From Rhizobium freirei PRF 81 (GTDB taxonomy: Bacteria; Pseudomonadota; Alphaproteobacteria; Rhizobiales; Rhizobiaceae), in NCBI RefSeq assembly GCF_000359745.1, contig NZ_AQHN01000095.1, forward strand, positions 1 through 64,000: a stretch of 64,000 nt of DNA, given 5' to 3'. The notes under the pieces were generated by a model. It saw only the letters and a list, made by a program, of their open reading frames with translations, searched no databases and was not told where the DNA came from. Below are positions 27,244 through 36,907 of the stretch, piece by piece (the first letter of the stretch is position 1; every line of letters starts with the position of its first letter). Made by a program: the position numbers and the translations under genes.

Positions 27244-27433
27244 GTGCTAAACCATTGTAGTCGCTGGGTTTTTGAGTTTCGATATTTTTGAGCGAAATCA
27301 CCAGCTGTCGTTTGGCAGTTAAATTGAGATCGTGTGCCCACGCTGCATTGGACATTTAGGGGTTTAAGTATCTGTAAACACGCATGTTTAGCAGGCTTCC
27401 TCTCCGAGGAAATGAGGTTGCTGCCGTTGCGGA

Positions 27434-27500
27434 AAATCTCAAATTAGGTGCCAACTCACAAGCCAGAATCTCAGATTAGCTGCTCAATTTCAAATAATGT
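27434..27500. repeat. Three degenerate repeats, possible IS end
   Basis: AATCTCAAATTAGGTGC (about 27435), AATCTCAGATTAGCTGC (27467) and AATTTCAAATAATGTTC (27486) are variants of one unit. Multiple related short repeats of this kind form the ends of IS21-like elements. No transposase lies nearby, so this would be a relic. The rest of 27244-27612 shows no gene. Confidence 0.3.
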
Positions 27501-27612
27501 TCCGCGCTATGTTATTGAAAATATTGGAGTCAAAGCCTTGCGATTAGATGCAAAGCGAGACCTCTTCACACCTGCGTCTTGTACGCTAGCCACAACGACA
27601 TCCCCTCGACGG

Positions 27613-27891
27613 TCAGTTCAGCTTGACGGCGGCGACGAGCTCGGCGATCGCCACACGGACGTCATCCACGAGTCCGATCCCCCATTCGATCACGGTGGCT
27701 CGTTGAGCCGGCATGTCCCTTTCGATAGTTGCCGCTTGCGAGCCGACGGCCGCAAGGGACGCTTCGCCGCGTCTGGCGAGTCGTGCCGGTGGCATCGTCT
27801 GAATTTGTGGCGCCAGCCGCGCCCTTGCCCCCTTGGCTCTTCGCGGCCTTTCACAACCATGTCCCGCATGGTGTGGGGCCGGTTGAAACAA
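27613..27891 (-). CDS. Possible small hypothetical protein
   Basis: A 92-codon frame whose last 60 residues look protein-like (SLAAVGSQAATIERDMPAQRA, GIGLVDDVRVAIAELVAAVKLN) and which fills an otherwise empty region. An internal start at about residue 33 (MPPARLARRGE) is possible. No ribosome site or homologue is known to me; it could be a shadow of the GC-rich leader before the Toprim gene. Confidence 0.28.
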   Translation of the reverse strand: MFQPAPHHAGHGCERPRRAKGARARLAPQIQTMPPARLARRGEASLAAVGSQAATIERDMPAQRATVIEWGIGLVDDVRVAIAELVAAVKLN

Positions 27892-27911
27892 AGGAAAGGC
27901 CGGGTACGAAG

Positions 27912-28838
27912 ATGGCCCAAAAGGGAAGGATGAGAAGGAACGAAGTTGAAGAGTTGAGGGAGAAGGTGCCCTGTGCGGCGGTGCTGGATAAGGCAGGATT
28001 TGTGGTTGATCTGAGGGAAAGTACCCGTCGCGCCGTCAAATATCGCCGCGACGGTGATATCATCATCGTCATCCACGAGGGTAGGGGATGGTTCGATCCC
28101 TTGGGCGAGACCGATGCAAAAGGCGATGTGTTTTCCCTTGTCGAACATCTTGCAGGCGTCGGCTTCGCGGAGGGCCTCCTTCATGTCGCCGACCTGGTCG
28201 GCTACCAGCCGGCCAAGCCGGCATGGGAGCGGGCGGCGCGCGAACGATCGCGGAGCCAGACGGTCTCAGGCCGATGGCTTGCGCGGCGTCGGCCGTGGCC
28301 GAGTTCACGGACCTGGCAATATCTCACGGGTGAGCGGCTCCTGTCGGCTGCGGCCGTGCGTGACGCGATCCGTCAGGACCGCCTCCGCGAGGGACCCCAT
28401 GGCAGCATGTGGGCAGCCCATGTGGACGACGATGGAGCAGTCACAGGTTGGGAAGAGCGCGGCCCGCAATGGCGTGGTTTTGCTTCCGGCGGAGCCAAGG
28501 TGTTGTTCCGCCTTGGCCGGCTCGATGCGCAGCGCGTCTGTGTTGCCGAAGCTGCTATTGACGCGATGAGTCTCGCCGAGTTCGAGGGTGGATCGGATGC
28601 CTGCCTTTATCTCAGTACCGGGGGCGGGTGGGCGACAGCGACTGAAGCCGCGATCCGGGCGCTGGCGGAACGCCGCGGGACCTTACTGGTGGCGGCCACG
28701 GACAGCAACCCGCAAGGGGATGCCTACGCTCGCCGTATCAAGTCGATCGCCGACGAGGTGGGCTGCGGCTACGAACGGCTGCGTCCAGCCGATGACTGGA
28801 ATGAAGACCTGAAGGCAATGAAGAAAAAAGGGGGATGA
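27912..28838 (+). CDS. DUF3991 and Toprim domain protein
   Basis: A 308-residue plasmid primase-like protein. The N-terminal part (VPCAAVLDKAGFVVDLRESTRRAVKYRRDG, FSLVEHLAGVGF) fits the zinc-ribbon-derived region, the middle (WQYLTGERLLSAAAVRDAIRQD) DUF3991, and the end a Toprim fold with VCVAEAAIDAMSLAEFEG and VAATDSNPQGDAYARRI as the Glu and Asp-x-Asp-like motifs. Such proteins are common on rhizobial plasmids and may prime or repair transferred DNA. ATG at 27912 is chosen; 27930 (MRRNEVEEL) is an alternative. A long upstream extension in the same frame looks non-coding. Confidence 0.82.
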   Translation: MAQKGRMRRNEVEELREKVPCAAVLDKAGFVVDLRESTRRAVKYRRDGDIIIVIHEGRGWFDPLGETDAKGDVFSLVEHLAGVGFAEGLLHVADLVGYQPAKPAWERAARERSRSQTVSGRWLARRRPWPSSRTWQYLTGERLLSAAAVRDAIRQDRLREGPHGSMWAAHVDDDGAVTGWEERGPQWRGFASGGAKVLFRLGRLDAQRVCVAEAAIDAMSLAEFEGGSDACLYLSTGGGWATATEAAIRALAERRGTLLVAATDSNPQGDAYARRIKSIADEVGCGYERLRPADDWNEDLKAMKKKGG

Positions 28839-29023
28839 ACGAGAGGCCTGCCGCATGCCCGCCGGCCGCGTCAAGGATAAAGCTTCGCCCGGCTTGAGCC
28901 GGCCCTTGACCCGGCCGGTCGGGAAGGCGGCTGAGGGGGAGGGGTCAGGAAGGGCTGAAGAAAAGATGGGCATCCATGAGGATGGACCGCATTTCGGCTC
29001 GACGAGGCTGAAAGGAGCCCGCC

Positions 29024-29629
29024 ATGAACCCCGCATCCGCCATCCGTAAGGTTTTCCAGGGTATCGCCACCCGCTCGGAAATGTTCCGCATGTTCGACCG
29101 TCACAAGCAGCGCCCGAACCGCTTCGAGGGTGACGATAGCGCGCTCTATGCCGGCGAATGGTTCGAGATCGCTCAGGAACAGTGCGACTATATGTTGGAT
29201 ATCCTTCCGCCTCTGTGGATCCGCGGCGAGATGTTCGCCATGCGCGAGTTCATATTCGGTTCCGTCACCAGCGTCTTCTTCACGCTCCGGATCGATGGCC
29301 GGACACGGTATTTCCACGGGAATTGTGATCTTTCCGACAAGGGTTCGGTCGAGCGCATGCGCGGTGCCATCATCGAGCGCGAAAGCCGTCCGGTGCGGGC
29401 CATGACGCGCGAGGAGCGCCTCGAGCATATCTGGAGCACGACCCATGACGACTATCGTGGTTATGCCGGCGACCGCTGGCCCGAGCAAATGCGCGGCAAG
29501 CGCACGGTGCTGCTCTACGGCGGTAGCGGAGATGCGGTCCTCAAGCTGCTGGAGGATCTGTCCGATGTGGAAATCGCCGCCAAGCTGCCGGTGCAGTTCC
29601 GCCATCTTCCCGAAACAGTTGCCGCGTGA
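29024..29629 (+). CDS. DUF1419 domain protein
   Basis: A 201-residue protein of the DUF1419 family, found almost only on rhizobial plasmids, with the characteristic MFRMFDRHKQRPNRFEGDD and CDYMLDILPPLWIRGEMFAM segments. Function unknown. The start is supported by GAAAGGAGCCC just upstream. It lies 15 bases-plus before a DUF3085 gene on the same strand, so they are likely co-transcribed. Confidence 0.85.
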   Translation: MNPASAIRKVFQGIATRSEMFRMFDRHKQRPNRFEGDDSALYAGEWFEIAQEQCDYMLDILPPLWIRGEMFAMREFIFGSVTSVFFTLRIDGRTRYFHGNCDLSDKGSVERMRGAIIERESRPVRAMTREERLEHIWSTTHDDYRGYAGDRWPEQMRGKRTVLLYGGSGDAVLKLLEDLSDVEIAAKLPVQFRHLPETVAA

Positions 29630-29640
29630 GGGGGCCGGAC

Positions 29641-30045
29641 ATGACGCTGACCTTTCCTCTGTCCGCGATCCGCGAGGTGATCTCGCGCGGCGAAAGCGAC
29701 GCTGAGGCCAATGGCGGCTTCCGCAATCCTCACTATGGCCTTGCACCGGGCAAGGACGAGAAGCCCGGTCTCTGGCTGGTTGGAGACCAAGGGATCTACG
29801 TCATGTCGAATGGAAGGCTGCGATCAGACGCCAGACCACTCGTGGTCTATGCGGAGGAATGCGATCCGCGCATAGGCGGCGACTGGTTTCATATCAAACG
29901 CAGGATCTATGGCGGCGACGACGGCGTGGACTTCATTGACGCAGAAAGCCTCGAAGCCCTGATATCGGCCAGTCCGACCGGTACGCACCTGCGCATCGCT
30001 TTCTCCGGGGAGACGATGCAAATCTACGTCGTTTCGCGCGGATAG
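29641..30045 (+). CDS. DUF3085 domain protein
   Basis: A 134-residue protein of the DUF3085 family (FPLSAIREVISRGE, GLWLVGDQGIYVMSNG, YAEECDPRIGGDWFH). The family accompanies DUF1419 on plasmids; function unknown. ATG at 29641 follows GAGGGGGCC; an in-frame GTG at 29626 would add five residues. It precedes the large methylase-helicase gene. Confidence 0.83.
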   Translation: MTLTFPLSAIREVISRGESDAEANGGFRNPHYGLAPGKDEKPGLWLVGDQGIYVMSNGRLRSDARPLVVYAEECDPRIGGDWFHIKRRIYGGDDGVDFIDAESLEALISASPTGTHLRIAFSGETMQIYVVSRG

Positions 30046-30231
30046 CGCCTGCTCGCCCCTGAACCTGGCGGCCTCTCCATCTTTATTCCCAACCCCAACC
30101 CGTGGCATCTGCCGCTACCATCAAGGTCCCGTTCCGGACCTGACCTCCACTTAACCCATCTTCCACGCCATCGCCTCTGGATCCCGCGTCCGCGGGACGG
30201 CGACGTGCGCCCGTTTCAAGGAGACCTTCGC

Positions 30232-33200
30232 ATGTCCAACGATCCGTTCACGCTCGACCTGTTCGGCAGCAGCGTCCTTTCCTCCGGTCTCGACCTCGGC
30301 ATCACGACCTTCTCGCCGAGCTTCGACGATTATCCCGACAATGATAACGACCCTGATCCGAGGCCGCCCGCACCGGCGTCGCCGATGGCGCCGGTCCCCA
30401 AACCTGCCTCCGTCAGGAGGCACGGCGATCGCGCGAACTTCTACCTCGATGGCGATCGTGGTCTCGCGAACACCTGGAAGGAGCGTGCCCGCTGGAACGT
30501 CGCAATGATTCTTACCGCCAACGAGATCGAGCGGCAGGACAGGCCCGCAACGCATGAGGAGCAGGCAAAGCTGATCCGCTTCACCGGCTTCGGCGCCTCG
30601 GAGCTGGCGAATGGCATGTTTCGACGACCCGGCGAGACCGAGTTTCGCAAAGGTTGGGACACGCTCGGCGAGTCCCTGGAGAGCGCCGTGTCCGAAACGG
30701 ATTACGGCTCGCTGATGCGCTGCACGCAATATGCGCATTTTACACCGGAATTCATCGTCCGGGCCATATGGTCTGGTCTTCGGCGCCTCGGCTGGCGCGG
30801 CGGTCGCGTGCTGGAGCCGGGTATCGGCACGGGCCTGTTTCCGGCGCTGATGCCGGAGGAACTGCGTCACATCTCCTATGTCACTGGTATCGAACTCGAT
30901 CCGGTGACCGCACGGATCGTGCGGCTGCTGCAGCCGAAAGCGCGCATCGTCAATGGCGATTTCGCTCGCACCGATCTCAGCGCCATCTATGACCTTGCAA
31001 TCGGCAACCCGCCGTTCTCCGACCGTACAGTGCGCTCCGACCGGGCATATCGCGGGCTGGGCCTGCGTCTCCACGACTACGTCATCGCCCGATCCATTGA
31101 TCTGCTGAAGCCCGGCGCCCTGGCCGCCTTCGTCACCAGCGCCGGCACGATGGACAAGGCCGACAGTACCGCCCGCGAGCATATCGCAAAGTCGGCCGAT
31201 CTGGTTGCCGCGATCCGTCTGCCCGAAGGCAGTTTTCGTTCCGACGCCGGCACGGATGTCGTCGTCGACCTTCTTTTCTTCAGGAAGCGGAAGGCAGGGG
31301 AGCGGACAAGTGATCTCTCATGGCTCGATCTGGAGGAGATCCAGCCGGCAACCGTGGAGGAAGGGGGCATCCGCGTCAATCGCTGGTTTGTGCGCTATCC
31401 GGATTTCGTGCTTGGCACCCATGCGCTCACATCCGGCCCCTTCGGTGAAGCTTATACGTGCCGCCCGCGGGGCGGCGACGATCTGGAGGCGGCGCTGGCG
31501 GCGGCCACTCAGCTGCTGCCGGAAGGAATTTATGACGGCGAGCCGACCCCAATCAATCTCGATGTCGAGGATGAGCTTGCCGATATCGTCGACCTGCGTC
31601 CCGACAACTCCAGGGTCCGCGAGGGCAGCTACTTCGTCGACACGAGGCAGGGCCTGATGCAGATGGTCGACGGCGCTCCGGTTGCGATCAAGGTGCGCAA
31701 AGGCCGCAGCACGGACGGTCTCCCCGAAAAGCACGTCCGGATCATTATGAAGCTGGTCCCGATCCGCGACGCGGTGAGGGAGGTGCTGAAGGCCCAGGAG
31801 CTGGATCGGCCGTGGAAAGACCTGCAGATCCGGCTGCGCATCGCTTGGTCGAGTTTCACGCGCGACTTCGGGCCGATCAACCACACCACGGTTTCGATCA
31901 GCGAGGACGAGGAACCCGGCGAGGTGCGGGAAGCCCATCGCCAGCCGAACCTGCAGCCCTTTCGGGACGACCCCGACTGCTGGCTGGTGGCCTCTATCGA
32001 GGACTACGATCTCGAAACGGATACGGCGAAGCCCGGCCCGATCTTCAGCCAGCGCGTCATCTCGCCGCCAGCGTCACCGGTCATCACATCGGCTGCTGAT
32101 GCGCTGGCCGTGGTCATGAACGAGCGCGGTCGAGTCGATCTCGAGCACATCGCCGAACTACTGCATCGCGATGTGGCTACGGTGATCGATGACCTCGGTG
32201 ACACAGTCTTTCGCGATCCCGTCGCCGGCTCCTGGCAGACCGCCGACGCGTATCTTTCCGGCGCCGTCCGTAGCAAGCTGGCAGTGGCGAAAGCGGCTGC
32301 CGATCTCAATCCAACCTTTCAGCGCAATGTCCGCGCCCTTGAGGCTGTCCAGCCGGTCGATCTTCGCCCATCCGATATTGCCGCCCGGCTCGGTGCGCCC
32401 TGGATCCCTGCTGTTGATGTCGTCGCCTTCGTCAAGGAGACGATGAACGTCGACATCAAGATCCACCATATGCCGGAACTCGGCTCCTGGACCGTCGAAG
32501 CACGCCAGCTTGGTTACACAGCAGTCGGGACGTCGGAATGGGGAACAAGCCGCCGCCATGCCGGTGAGTTACTGACCGACGCGCTCAATAGCCGGATTCC
32601 GCAGATCTTCGACGTCTTAAAGGACGCGGACGGCGAGCGTCGCGTCCTGAATGTCGTCGATACGGAAGCCGCGCGCGACAAGTTGCAGCGGATCAGGCAA
32701 GCCTTCCAGAGCTGGATCTGGACCGATCCGGATCGGACCGACCAATTGGCCCGCGTCTATAATGACCGGTTCAACAACCTCGCGCCAAGGCGGTTCGACG
32801 GCTCCCATCTCAAACTTCCCGGCGCCTCTGGCGCCTTTGTTCTTTATGGGCATCAGAAGCGGGGCATCTGGCGCATTATTGCCGATGGCTCCACCTATCT
32901 CGCGCACGCCGTCGGCGCCGGCAAGACGATGACTATGGCGGCCGCTATCATGGAACAGCGCCGGCTCGGCTTGATCGCCAAGGCGATGCTGGTCGTTCCC
33001 GGCCATTGCCTGGCGCAGGCCGCGCGAGAGTTTCTGGCACTCTATCCCTCCGCCAACATCCTCGTCGCCGACGAGACCAACTTCACTAGGGATAAGCGCT
33101 CGCGGTTCCTGAGCCGAGCGGCGACCGCCACATGGGACGCGATCATCATCACACATTCCGCCTTCAAGTTTATCGCGGTCCCATCGGCCTTCGAACAGCA

Positions 33201-35334
33201 GATGATCCAGGACGAGCTGGAGCTCTATGAGGAGCTGCTGACAAAGGTCGACAGTGAGGACAGGGTTTCGCGCAAGCGGCTGGAACGCCTGAAGGAGGGA
33301 TTGGAGGAACGGCTACAGGCGCTTGTCACCCGCAAGGACGACCTGCTGACCATCTCCGAAATCGGTGTCGACCAGATCATCGTCGACGAAGCGCAGGAGT
33401 TTAGAAAACTCAGCTTCGCCACGAACATGAGCACCCTGAAGGGCATCGATCCGAACGGCTCGCAGCGCGCCTGGGATTTGTATGTCAAAGCCCGGTTCAT
33501 CGAAACGAAGAACCCGGGCAGGGCACTGGTTCTGGCCTCGGGCACCCCGATCACCAATACGCTCGGCGAGATGTTCTCGATCCAGCGGCTGCTCGGATAT
33601 ACCGCACTTGCCGAACGCGGGCTGCACGAATTCGACGCCTGGGCGTCGACCTTTGGCGATACAACGACCGAGCTTGAGCTGCAGCCGTCGGGCAAATACA
33701 AACCGGTCAGCCGGTTTGCGTCCTTTGTCAACGTTCCGGAACTGATCGCCATGTTCCGCAGCTTCGCCGACGTCGTCATGCCGGCGGATTTGCGCGACTA
33801 CGTCAAGGTGCCTGATCTCTCCACCGGCCGGCGGCAGATCCTGACCGCCAAGCCGACCCCCGCCTTCAAATTCTATCAAAGGATTCTCGAACAGCGCATC
33901 AAGGACATCGAGATGCGTGAGGGGCCGGCGCAGCCCGGCGACGACATCCTGCTGTCGGTTATCACCGATGGTCGTCATGCGGCGATCGATCTGAGATTGG
34001 TCATTCCGGCCAATGACAACGAAGAAGACAACAAGCTCAATCTCCTGATCCACAATGCCTACCGTATCTGGAAGGAGACCTCGCAACACACCTATCTCCG
34101 CCCGGATGGCAAGCTGTTCGAACTCCCCGGCGCCGCGCAGATGATCTTTTCCGATCTGGGCACGATATCCGTCGAAAAGACTCGCGGCTTCTCGGCCTAT
34201 CGCTGGATCCGCGACGAGTTGGTCCGTATGGGCGTCCCTGCCAGCGAGATCGCCTTCATGCAGGACTATAAGAAGACGGAGGCCAAGCAGCGGCTGTTTG
34301 GCGATGTCCGGTCCGGCAAGGTGCGTTTCCTCATCGGGTCCTCGGAAACCATGGGGACCGGCGTCAACGCCCAGCTTCGCCTGAAGGCGCTCCATCATCT
34401 CGATGTGCCGTGGCTGCCGTCGCAGATTGAACAGCGCGAGGGCAGGATCGTCAGGCAGGGCAATCAGCACGACGAGATCGACATCTACGCCTACGCGACC
34501 GAAGGGTCGCTCGACGCTCAGATGTGGCAGAACAATGAGCGAAAAGCCCGCTTCATCGCGGCCGCGCTTTCCGGCGACACGTCGATCCGCCGGCTGGAGG
34601 ATATGAGCGAGGGCGCCGCCAGCCAATTCGCCATGGCCAAGGCGATCGCCAGCGGCGACGAACGGCTGATGCTCAAGGCCGGTCTGGAGGCCGATATCGC
34701 CCGTCTAGAGCGCCTGCGCGCCGCCCATGAAGATGATCAATATGCGGTCCGCCGGCACATCCGTGATGCCGAGCGCGATATCGAGGTTTCGACACGGCGG
34801 ATCGGCGAAATCGGTCAGGACATCGAACGGCTGGTGCCAACCGCCGGTGACGCTTTCACAATGACCGTTAGGGATAAGGCCTTCGACGAACGCAAGGATG
34901 CGGGTCGCGCCGTCATGAAGGAAATCCTGACGCTGGTCCAGCTCCAGCAAGAGGGCGTGATGGTCATTGCGACCATCGGCGGCTTCGACCTGGAATATTC
35001 CGGTGAGCGCTTCGGCAAGGATGGATATCGCTACACGACCATGCTGATGCGCACTGGAGCCGACTATGAGATCGAGCTTTCCATGACGGTCACGCCGCTT
35101 GGTGCGGTTTCCCGTCTCGAGCACGCGCTCGATGGCTTCGAAGAGGAGCAGGGGCGCCAACGCCAGCGCCTGGAGGAGGCTCGTCGCAGGCTTGCGTCCT
35201 ATCGCTCGCGGGACGGCGGTGAGTTTTCCTTCGCAAGCGAGCTTGCGGAAAAACGCCGACAGCTTGCCGATGTCGAAAAGGCGCTCGCCAAGGACGTCGA
35301 AGGAGCCGACGGCGCTATATCGATGGCCGCATGA
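30232..35334 (+). CDS. Giant N6-DNA methylase / SNF2-like helicase fusion
   Basis: A 1,700-residue protein. The N-terminal methylase has the AdoMet motif VLEPGIGTG (about residues 193-201) and the catalytic NPPF (259-262) in DLAIGNPPFSDR. The helicase half has Walker A AVGAGKTM (about 893), a DEAQ box VDEAQEFRKL (about 1050), the SAT-like ASGTPITNTLGEM, and motif VI QREGRIVRQGNQ (about 1403). A C-terminal coiled coil follows. The ATG at 30232 has AAGGAGACC upstream. Such fusions are widespread on rhizobial plasmids; a role in protecting plasmid DNA in a new host or in transfer is inferred. Confidence 0.92.
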   Translation: MSNDPFTLDLFGSSVLSSGLDLGITTFSPSFDDYPDNDNDPDPRPPAPASPMAPVPKPASVRRHGDRANFYLDGDRGLANTWKERARWNVAMILTANEIERQDRPATHEEQAKLIRFTGFGASELANGMFRRPGETEFRKGWDTLGESLESAVSETDYGSLMRCTQYAHFTPEFIVRAIWSGLRRLGWRGGRVLEPGIGTGLFPALMPEELRHISYVTGIELDPVTARIVRLLQPKARIVNGDFARTDLSAIYDLAIGNPPFSDRTVRSDRAYRGLGLRLHDYVIARSIDLLKPGALAAFVTSAGTMDKADSTAREHIAKSADLVAAIRLPEGSFRSDAGTDVVVDLLFFRKRKAGERTSDLSWLDLEEIQPATVEEGGIRVNRWFVRYPDFVLGTHALTSGPFGEAYTCRPRGGDDLEAALAAATQLLPEGIYDGEPTPINLDVEDELADIVDLRPDNSRVREGSYFVDTRQGLMQMVDGAPVAIKVRKGRSTDGLPEKHVRIIMKLVPIRDAVREVLKAQELDRPWKDLQIRLRIAWSSFTRDFGPINHTTVSISEDEEPGEVREAHRQPNLQPFRDDPDCWLVASIEDYDLETDTAKPGPIFSQRVISPPASPVITSAADALAVVMNERGRVDLEHIAELLHRDVATVIDDLGDTVFRDPVAGSWQTADAYLSGAVRSKLAVAKAAADLNPTFQRNVRALEAVQPVDLRPSDIAARLGAPWIPAVDVVAFVKETMNVDIKIHHMPELGSWTVEARQLGYTAVGTSEWGTSRRHAGELLTDALNSRIPQIFDVLKDADGERRVLNVVDTEAARDKLQRIRQAFQSWIWTDPDRTDQLARVYNDRFNNLAPRRFDGSHLKLPGASGAFVLYGHQKRGIWRIIADGSTYLAHAVGAGKTMTMAAAIMEQRRLGLIAKAMLVVPGHCLAQAAREFLALYPSANILVADETNFTRDKRSRFLSRAATATWDAIIITHSAFKFIAVPSAFEQQMIQDELELYEELLTKVDSEDRVSRKRLERLKEGLEERLQALVTRKDDLLTISEIGVDQIIVDEAQEFRKLSFATNMSTLKGIDPNGSQRAWDLYVKARFIETKNPGRALVLASGTPITNTLGEMFSIQRLLGYTALAERGLHEFDAWASTFGDTTTELELQPSGKYKPVSRFASFVNVPELIAMFRSFADVVMPADLRDYVKVPDLSTGRRQILTAKPTPAFKFYQRILEQRIKDIEMREGPAQPGDDILLSVITDGRHAAIDLRLVIPANDNEEDNKLNLLIHNAYRIWKETSQHTYLRPDGKLFELPGAAQMIFSDLGTISVEKTRGFSAYRWIRDELVRMGVPASEIAFMQDYKKTEAKQRLFGDVRSGKVRFLIGSSETMGTGVNAQLRLKALHHLDVPWLPSQIEQREGRIVRQGNQHDEIDIYAYATEGSLDAQMWQNNERKARFIAAALSGDTSIRRLEDMSEGAASQFAMAKAIASGDERLMLKAGLEADIARLERLRAAHEDDQYAVRRHIRDAERDIEVSTRRIGEIGQDIERLVPTAGDAFTMTVRDKAFDERKDAGRAVMKEILTLVQLQQEGVMVIATIGGFDLEYSGERFGKDGYRYTTMLMRTGADYEIELSMTVTPLGAVSRLEHALDGFEEEQGRQRQRLEEARRRLASYRSRDGGEFSFASELAEKRRQLADVEKALAKDVEGADGAISMAA

Positions 35335-35346
35335 TTCCCCGATCTT

Positions 35347-35383
35347 GAGGGCCGGTCTCCGCCATCAGCGAAGGCCGGCCCTC
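35347..35383 (+). terminator. Hairpin after the methylase-helicase gene
   Basis: GAGGGCCGG and CCGGCCCTC form a 9-bp perfect stem around a 19-base loop, 12 bases after the stop codon. There is no T-run, so termination would be imperfect or the hairpin may protect the mRNA end. Confidence 0.4.
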
Positions 35384-35414
35384 ATTCCGCTGGTGGTCAA
35401 ACCGGTCCCGTCGC

Positions 35415-35858
35415 TCAATGCGAACCCGTTGCTATCTGCTCCATAGTCACGCACAGGCTGGCGAGTTGGGGAGGAGCCTTCTGGCTCACCACCCGGATCA
35501 ACCGTTCGTCCGCCGTTACGAAGCGCCAGCCCCGGCTCGCAGCCAGGCAGATATACATGCAGTCGTAGGCCGGATGACCAAGCTCTATGGCCAGTTTGCT
35601 TGCCTGGGCGAGCAGCCCGCGCATGGGAAGCAACTCGATATTGCTGCGCTCCAGCAGCCTCGACGCCATCAACGCTTCATCGGACGTCAGTTCGTTGCGC
35701 CGGGTCTTCTTCCACAGAATGTTGGCGCACTCTGCCGCCAGCAAATCCGGAGCGGCGAAGAGATGATTGCGCCGCAGTGCCAGTGCCAACGGTGTGCCTT
35801 CTTCCTCAACGACCCATTTGACCGCAATGCTGGCATCGATGACGAGCGTTTCCGTCAC
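35415..35858 (-). CDS. VapC-type PIN toxin
   Basis: A 147-residue PIN-domain ribonuclease toxin: VIDASIAVKWVVEEE (first Asp at residue 8), LLAAECANILWKK (Glu), and HPAYDCMYICLAA with RFVTADERL (later Asp residues). All acidic catalytic positions are present. Its ATG overlaps the antitoxin stop by 4 bases. It should cleave a cellular RNA, often tRNA, when free of antitoxin. Confidence 0.88.
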   Translation of the reverse strand: MTETLVIDASIAVKWVVEEEGTPLALALRRNHLFAAPDLLAAECANILWKKTRRNELTSDEALMASRLLERSNIELLPMRGLLAQASKLAIELGHPAYDCMYICLAASRGWRFVTADERLIRVVSQKAPPQLASLCVTMEQIATGSH

Positions 35859-36094
35859 CGCTCATCACGTCCTTCGCGCAGCAGGACCTCGGAAGGCGTC
35901 TGCGTTCGCTTGGCGGTCAGCTGGCGTAGCTGCGCGGCCAGCTCGTCGAAGGAAGGCTCGACCTCCGTTTCCAGGGCCTGTCTCAGGATCTCGCGATGCT
36001 CTGCTTCGGCGGAACGGCCGTGCCGTGCCGCCCGCGTCTTGAGCTTGGCGATCAGGTCGTCGTCCAGATTGCGAACGTGCAGGTTGCCGGCCAT
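35855..36094 (-). CDS. FitA-like ribbon-helix-helix antitoxin
   Basis: A 79-residue antitoxin with an N-terminal ribbon-helix-helix domain (MAGNLHVRNLDDDLIAKLKTRAARHGRSAEAEHREILR) of the FitA/Arc type that binds the operon promoter, and a C-terminal tail that neutralises the PIN toxin. The start at 36094 is fixed by GGAG six bases upstream; longer in-frame starts add an unrelated leader. It precedes and overlaps the toxin gene, the standard vapBC order. Confidence 0.87.
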   Translation of the reverse strand: MAGNLHVRNLDDDLIAKLKTRAARHGRSAEAEHREILRQALETEVEPSFDELAAQLRQLTAKRTQTPSEVLLREGRDER

Positions 36095-36254
36095 GTCGGT
36101 CTCCATGATCTCACTGAGCACAAAGATAGCAACTGGGTGACACTCGATCAAGATTGCCTTGGCCAGGCGAAAGGCGCGAATGCGCACGGCCGGGAAGGAG
36201 TGAGGAAAGTAAGGCAGCAGAAAAGTGCCTGATCGCCGTCAGCCGCCTCTCTTC

Positions 36255-36458
36255 TCAGGACTTTTTGCGGTCGAGCCATGCGATTTTCTCGTCGGGGATC
36301 GTCTCTCCGGAGGGGCTGTTATTGGCATCCTGCTCTGCAACCTCGCGGGCAGTGCCAGCGAGGTCGAGCGCTCCCCAGATGGATGGACGGTCCTTCTGCC
36401 GCGCCTTGGAGCGCGACGGTTTGATCTCGACGATGAATGGTCGCTTCGGCTGTTTCAT
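36255..36458 (-). CDS. Small conserved hypothetical protein
   Basis: A 67-residue basic protein (MKQPKRPFIVEIKPSRSKAR, then PSIWGALDLAGTAREV and DEKIAWLDRKKS). It reads as a real, conserved small plasmid protein, but I know no function. The start shown gives MKQPKRPF; a longer frame to 36608 looks non-coding. It is divergent from the ParB-like gene. Confidence 0.55.
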   Translation of the reverse strand: MKQPKRPFIVEIKPSRSKARQKDRPSIWGALDLAGTAREVAEQDANNSPSGETIPDEKIAWLDRKKS

Positions 36459-36907
36459 GCTTTTACGGGATCCCCTAATTTTTGTGAACGGTAGCAGGCT
36501 CGGCTGGTCTGTGGCCCAGGCGGACACGGTCTCCGTCTGAATAGCGCCGTGCAGTAAACGCAGTATCGCGATGATGCAGTTTTCGGCGTCCGGCGCAACC
36601 GATGCCATCCTGACATTGAAGACTGCGGCTGGCCCGAAACTGGCGGCGGTCGGAAATGAAAGAAGAAAGGAGAAGGAAAAACCGCTCGCAGACCAGCCGT
36701 GCAGTCAGCGCTCTCGCTCAACCGCGGCCTGACGCGATCCCGGCACGTCGTCCTTCGCAGGGCTTATGCCCCGCTTGTCCGGCCGGGCAGGGATGCTCGG
36801 CCGCAGTTGTGCCGGCCCGTCCGTTCCGCGGTCCGGGGGATGTCTTCGAGAAGAAGACGGAAAAGGACCGGCAAAGGGTCGCGTCCGCAACCCCACAGGA
36901 GCTTGAG
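36459..36907. other. Divergent GC-rich leader region before the ParB-like gene
   Basis: This 449-base stretch lies between the divergent 67-residue protein and the ParB-like gene. The ParB frame is open back to an ATG at 36656, but the peptide there is rich in Pro, Arg and Cys and unlike a ParB N-terminus, so I take it as leader. An A/G-rich strip at about 36655-36690 stands out from the GC-rich surroundings. Confidence 0.45.

Noticed and set aside
30151..31182. Long minus-strand open frame opposite the methylase-helicase gene
   Set aside because: It is antisense to a clearly conserved coding frame, has no ribosome site and no recognisable domain; GC-rich genes often give such shadows.
33313..34626. 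437-codon minus-strand frame opposite the helicase domain
   Set aside because: Same reason: the plus strand carries intact helicase motifs, and the minus frame has no protein-like motif.
35347..35383. CRISPR-like or iteron reading of hairpin-rich spacers
   Set aside because: Only single inverted repeats are present; nowhere in the window are there regularly spaced identical direct repeats with unique spacers.
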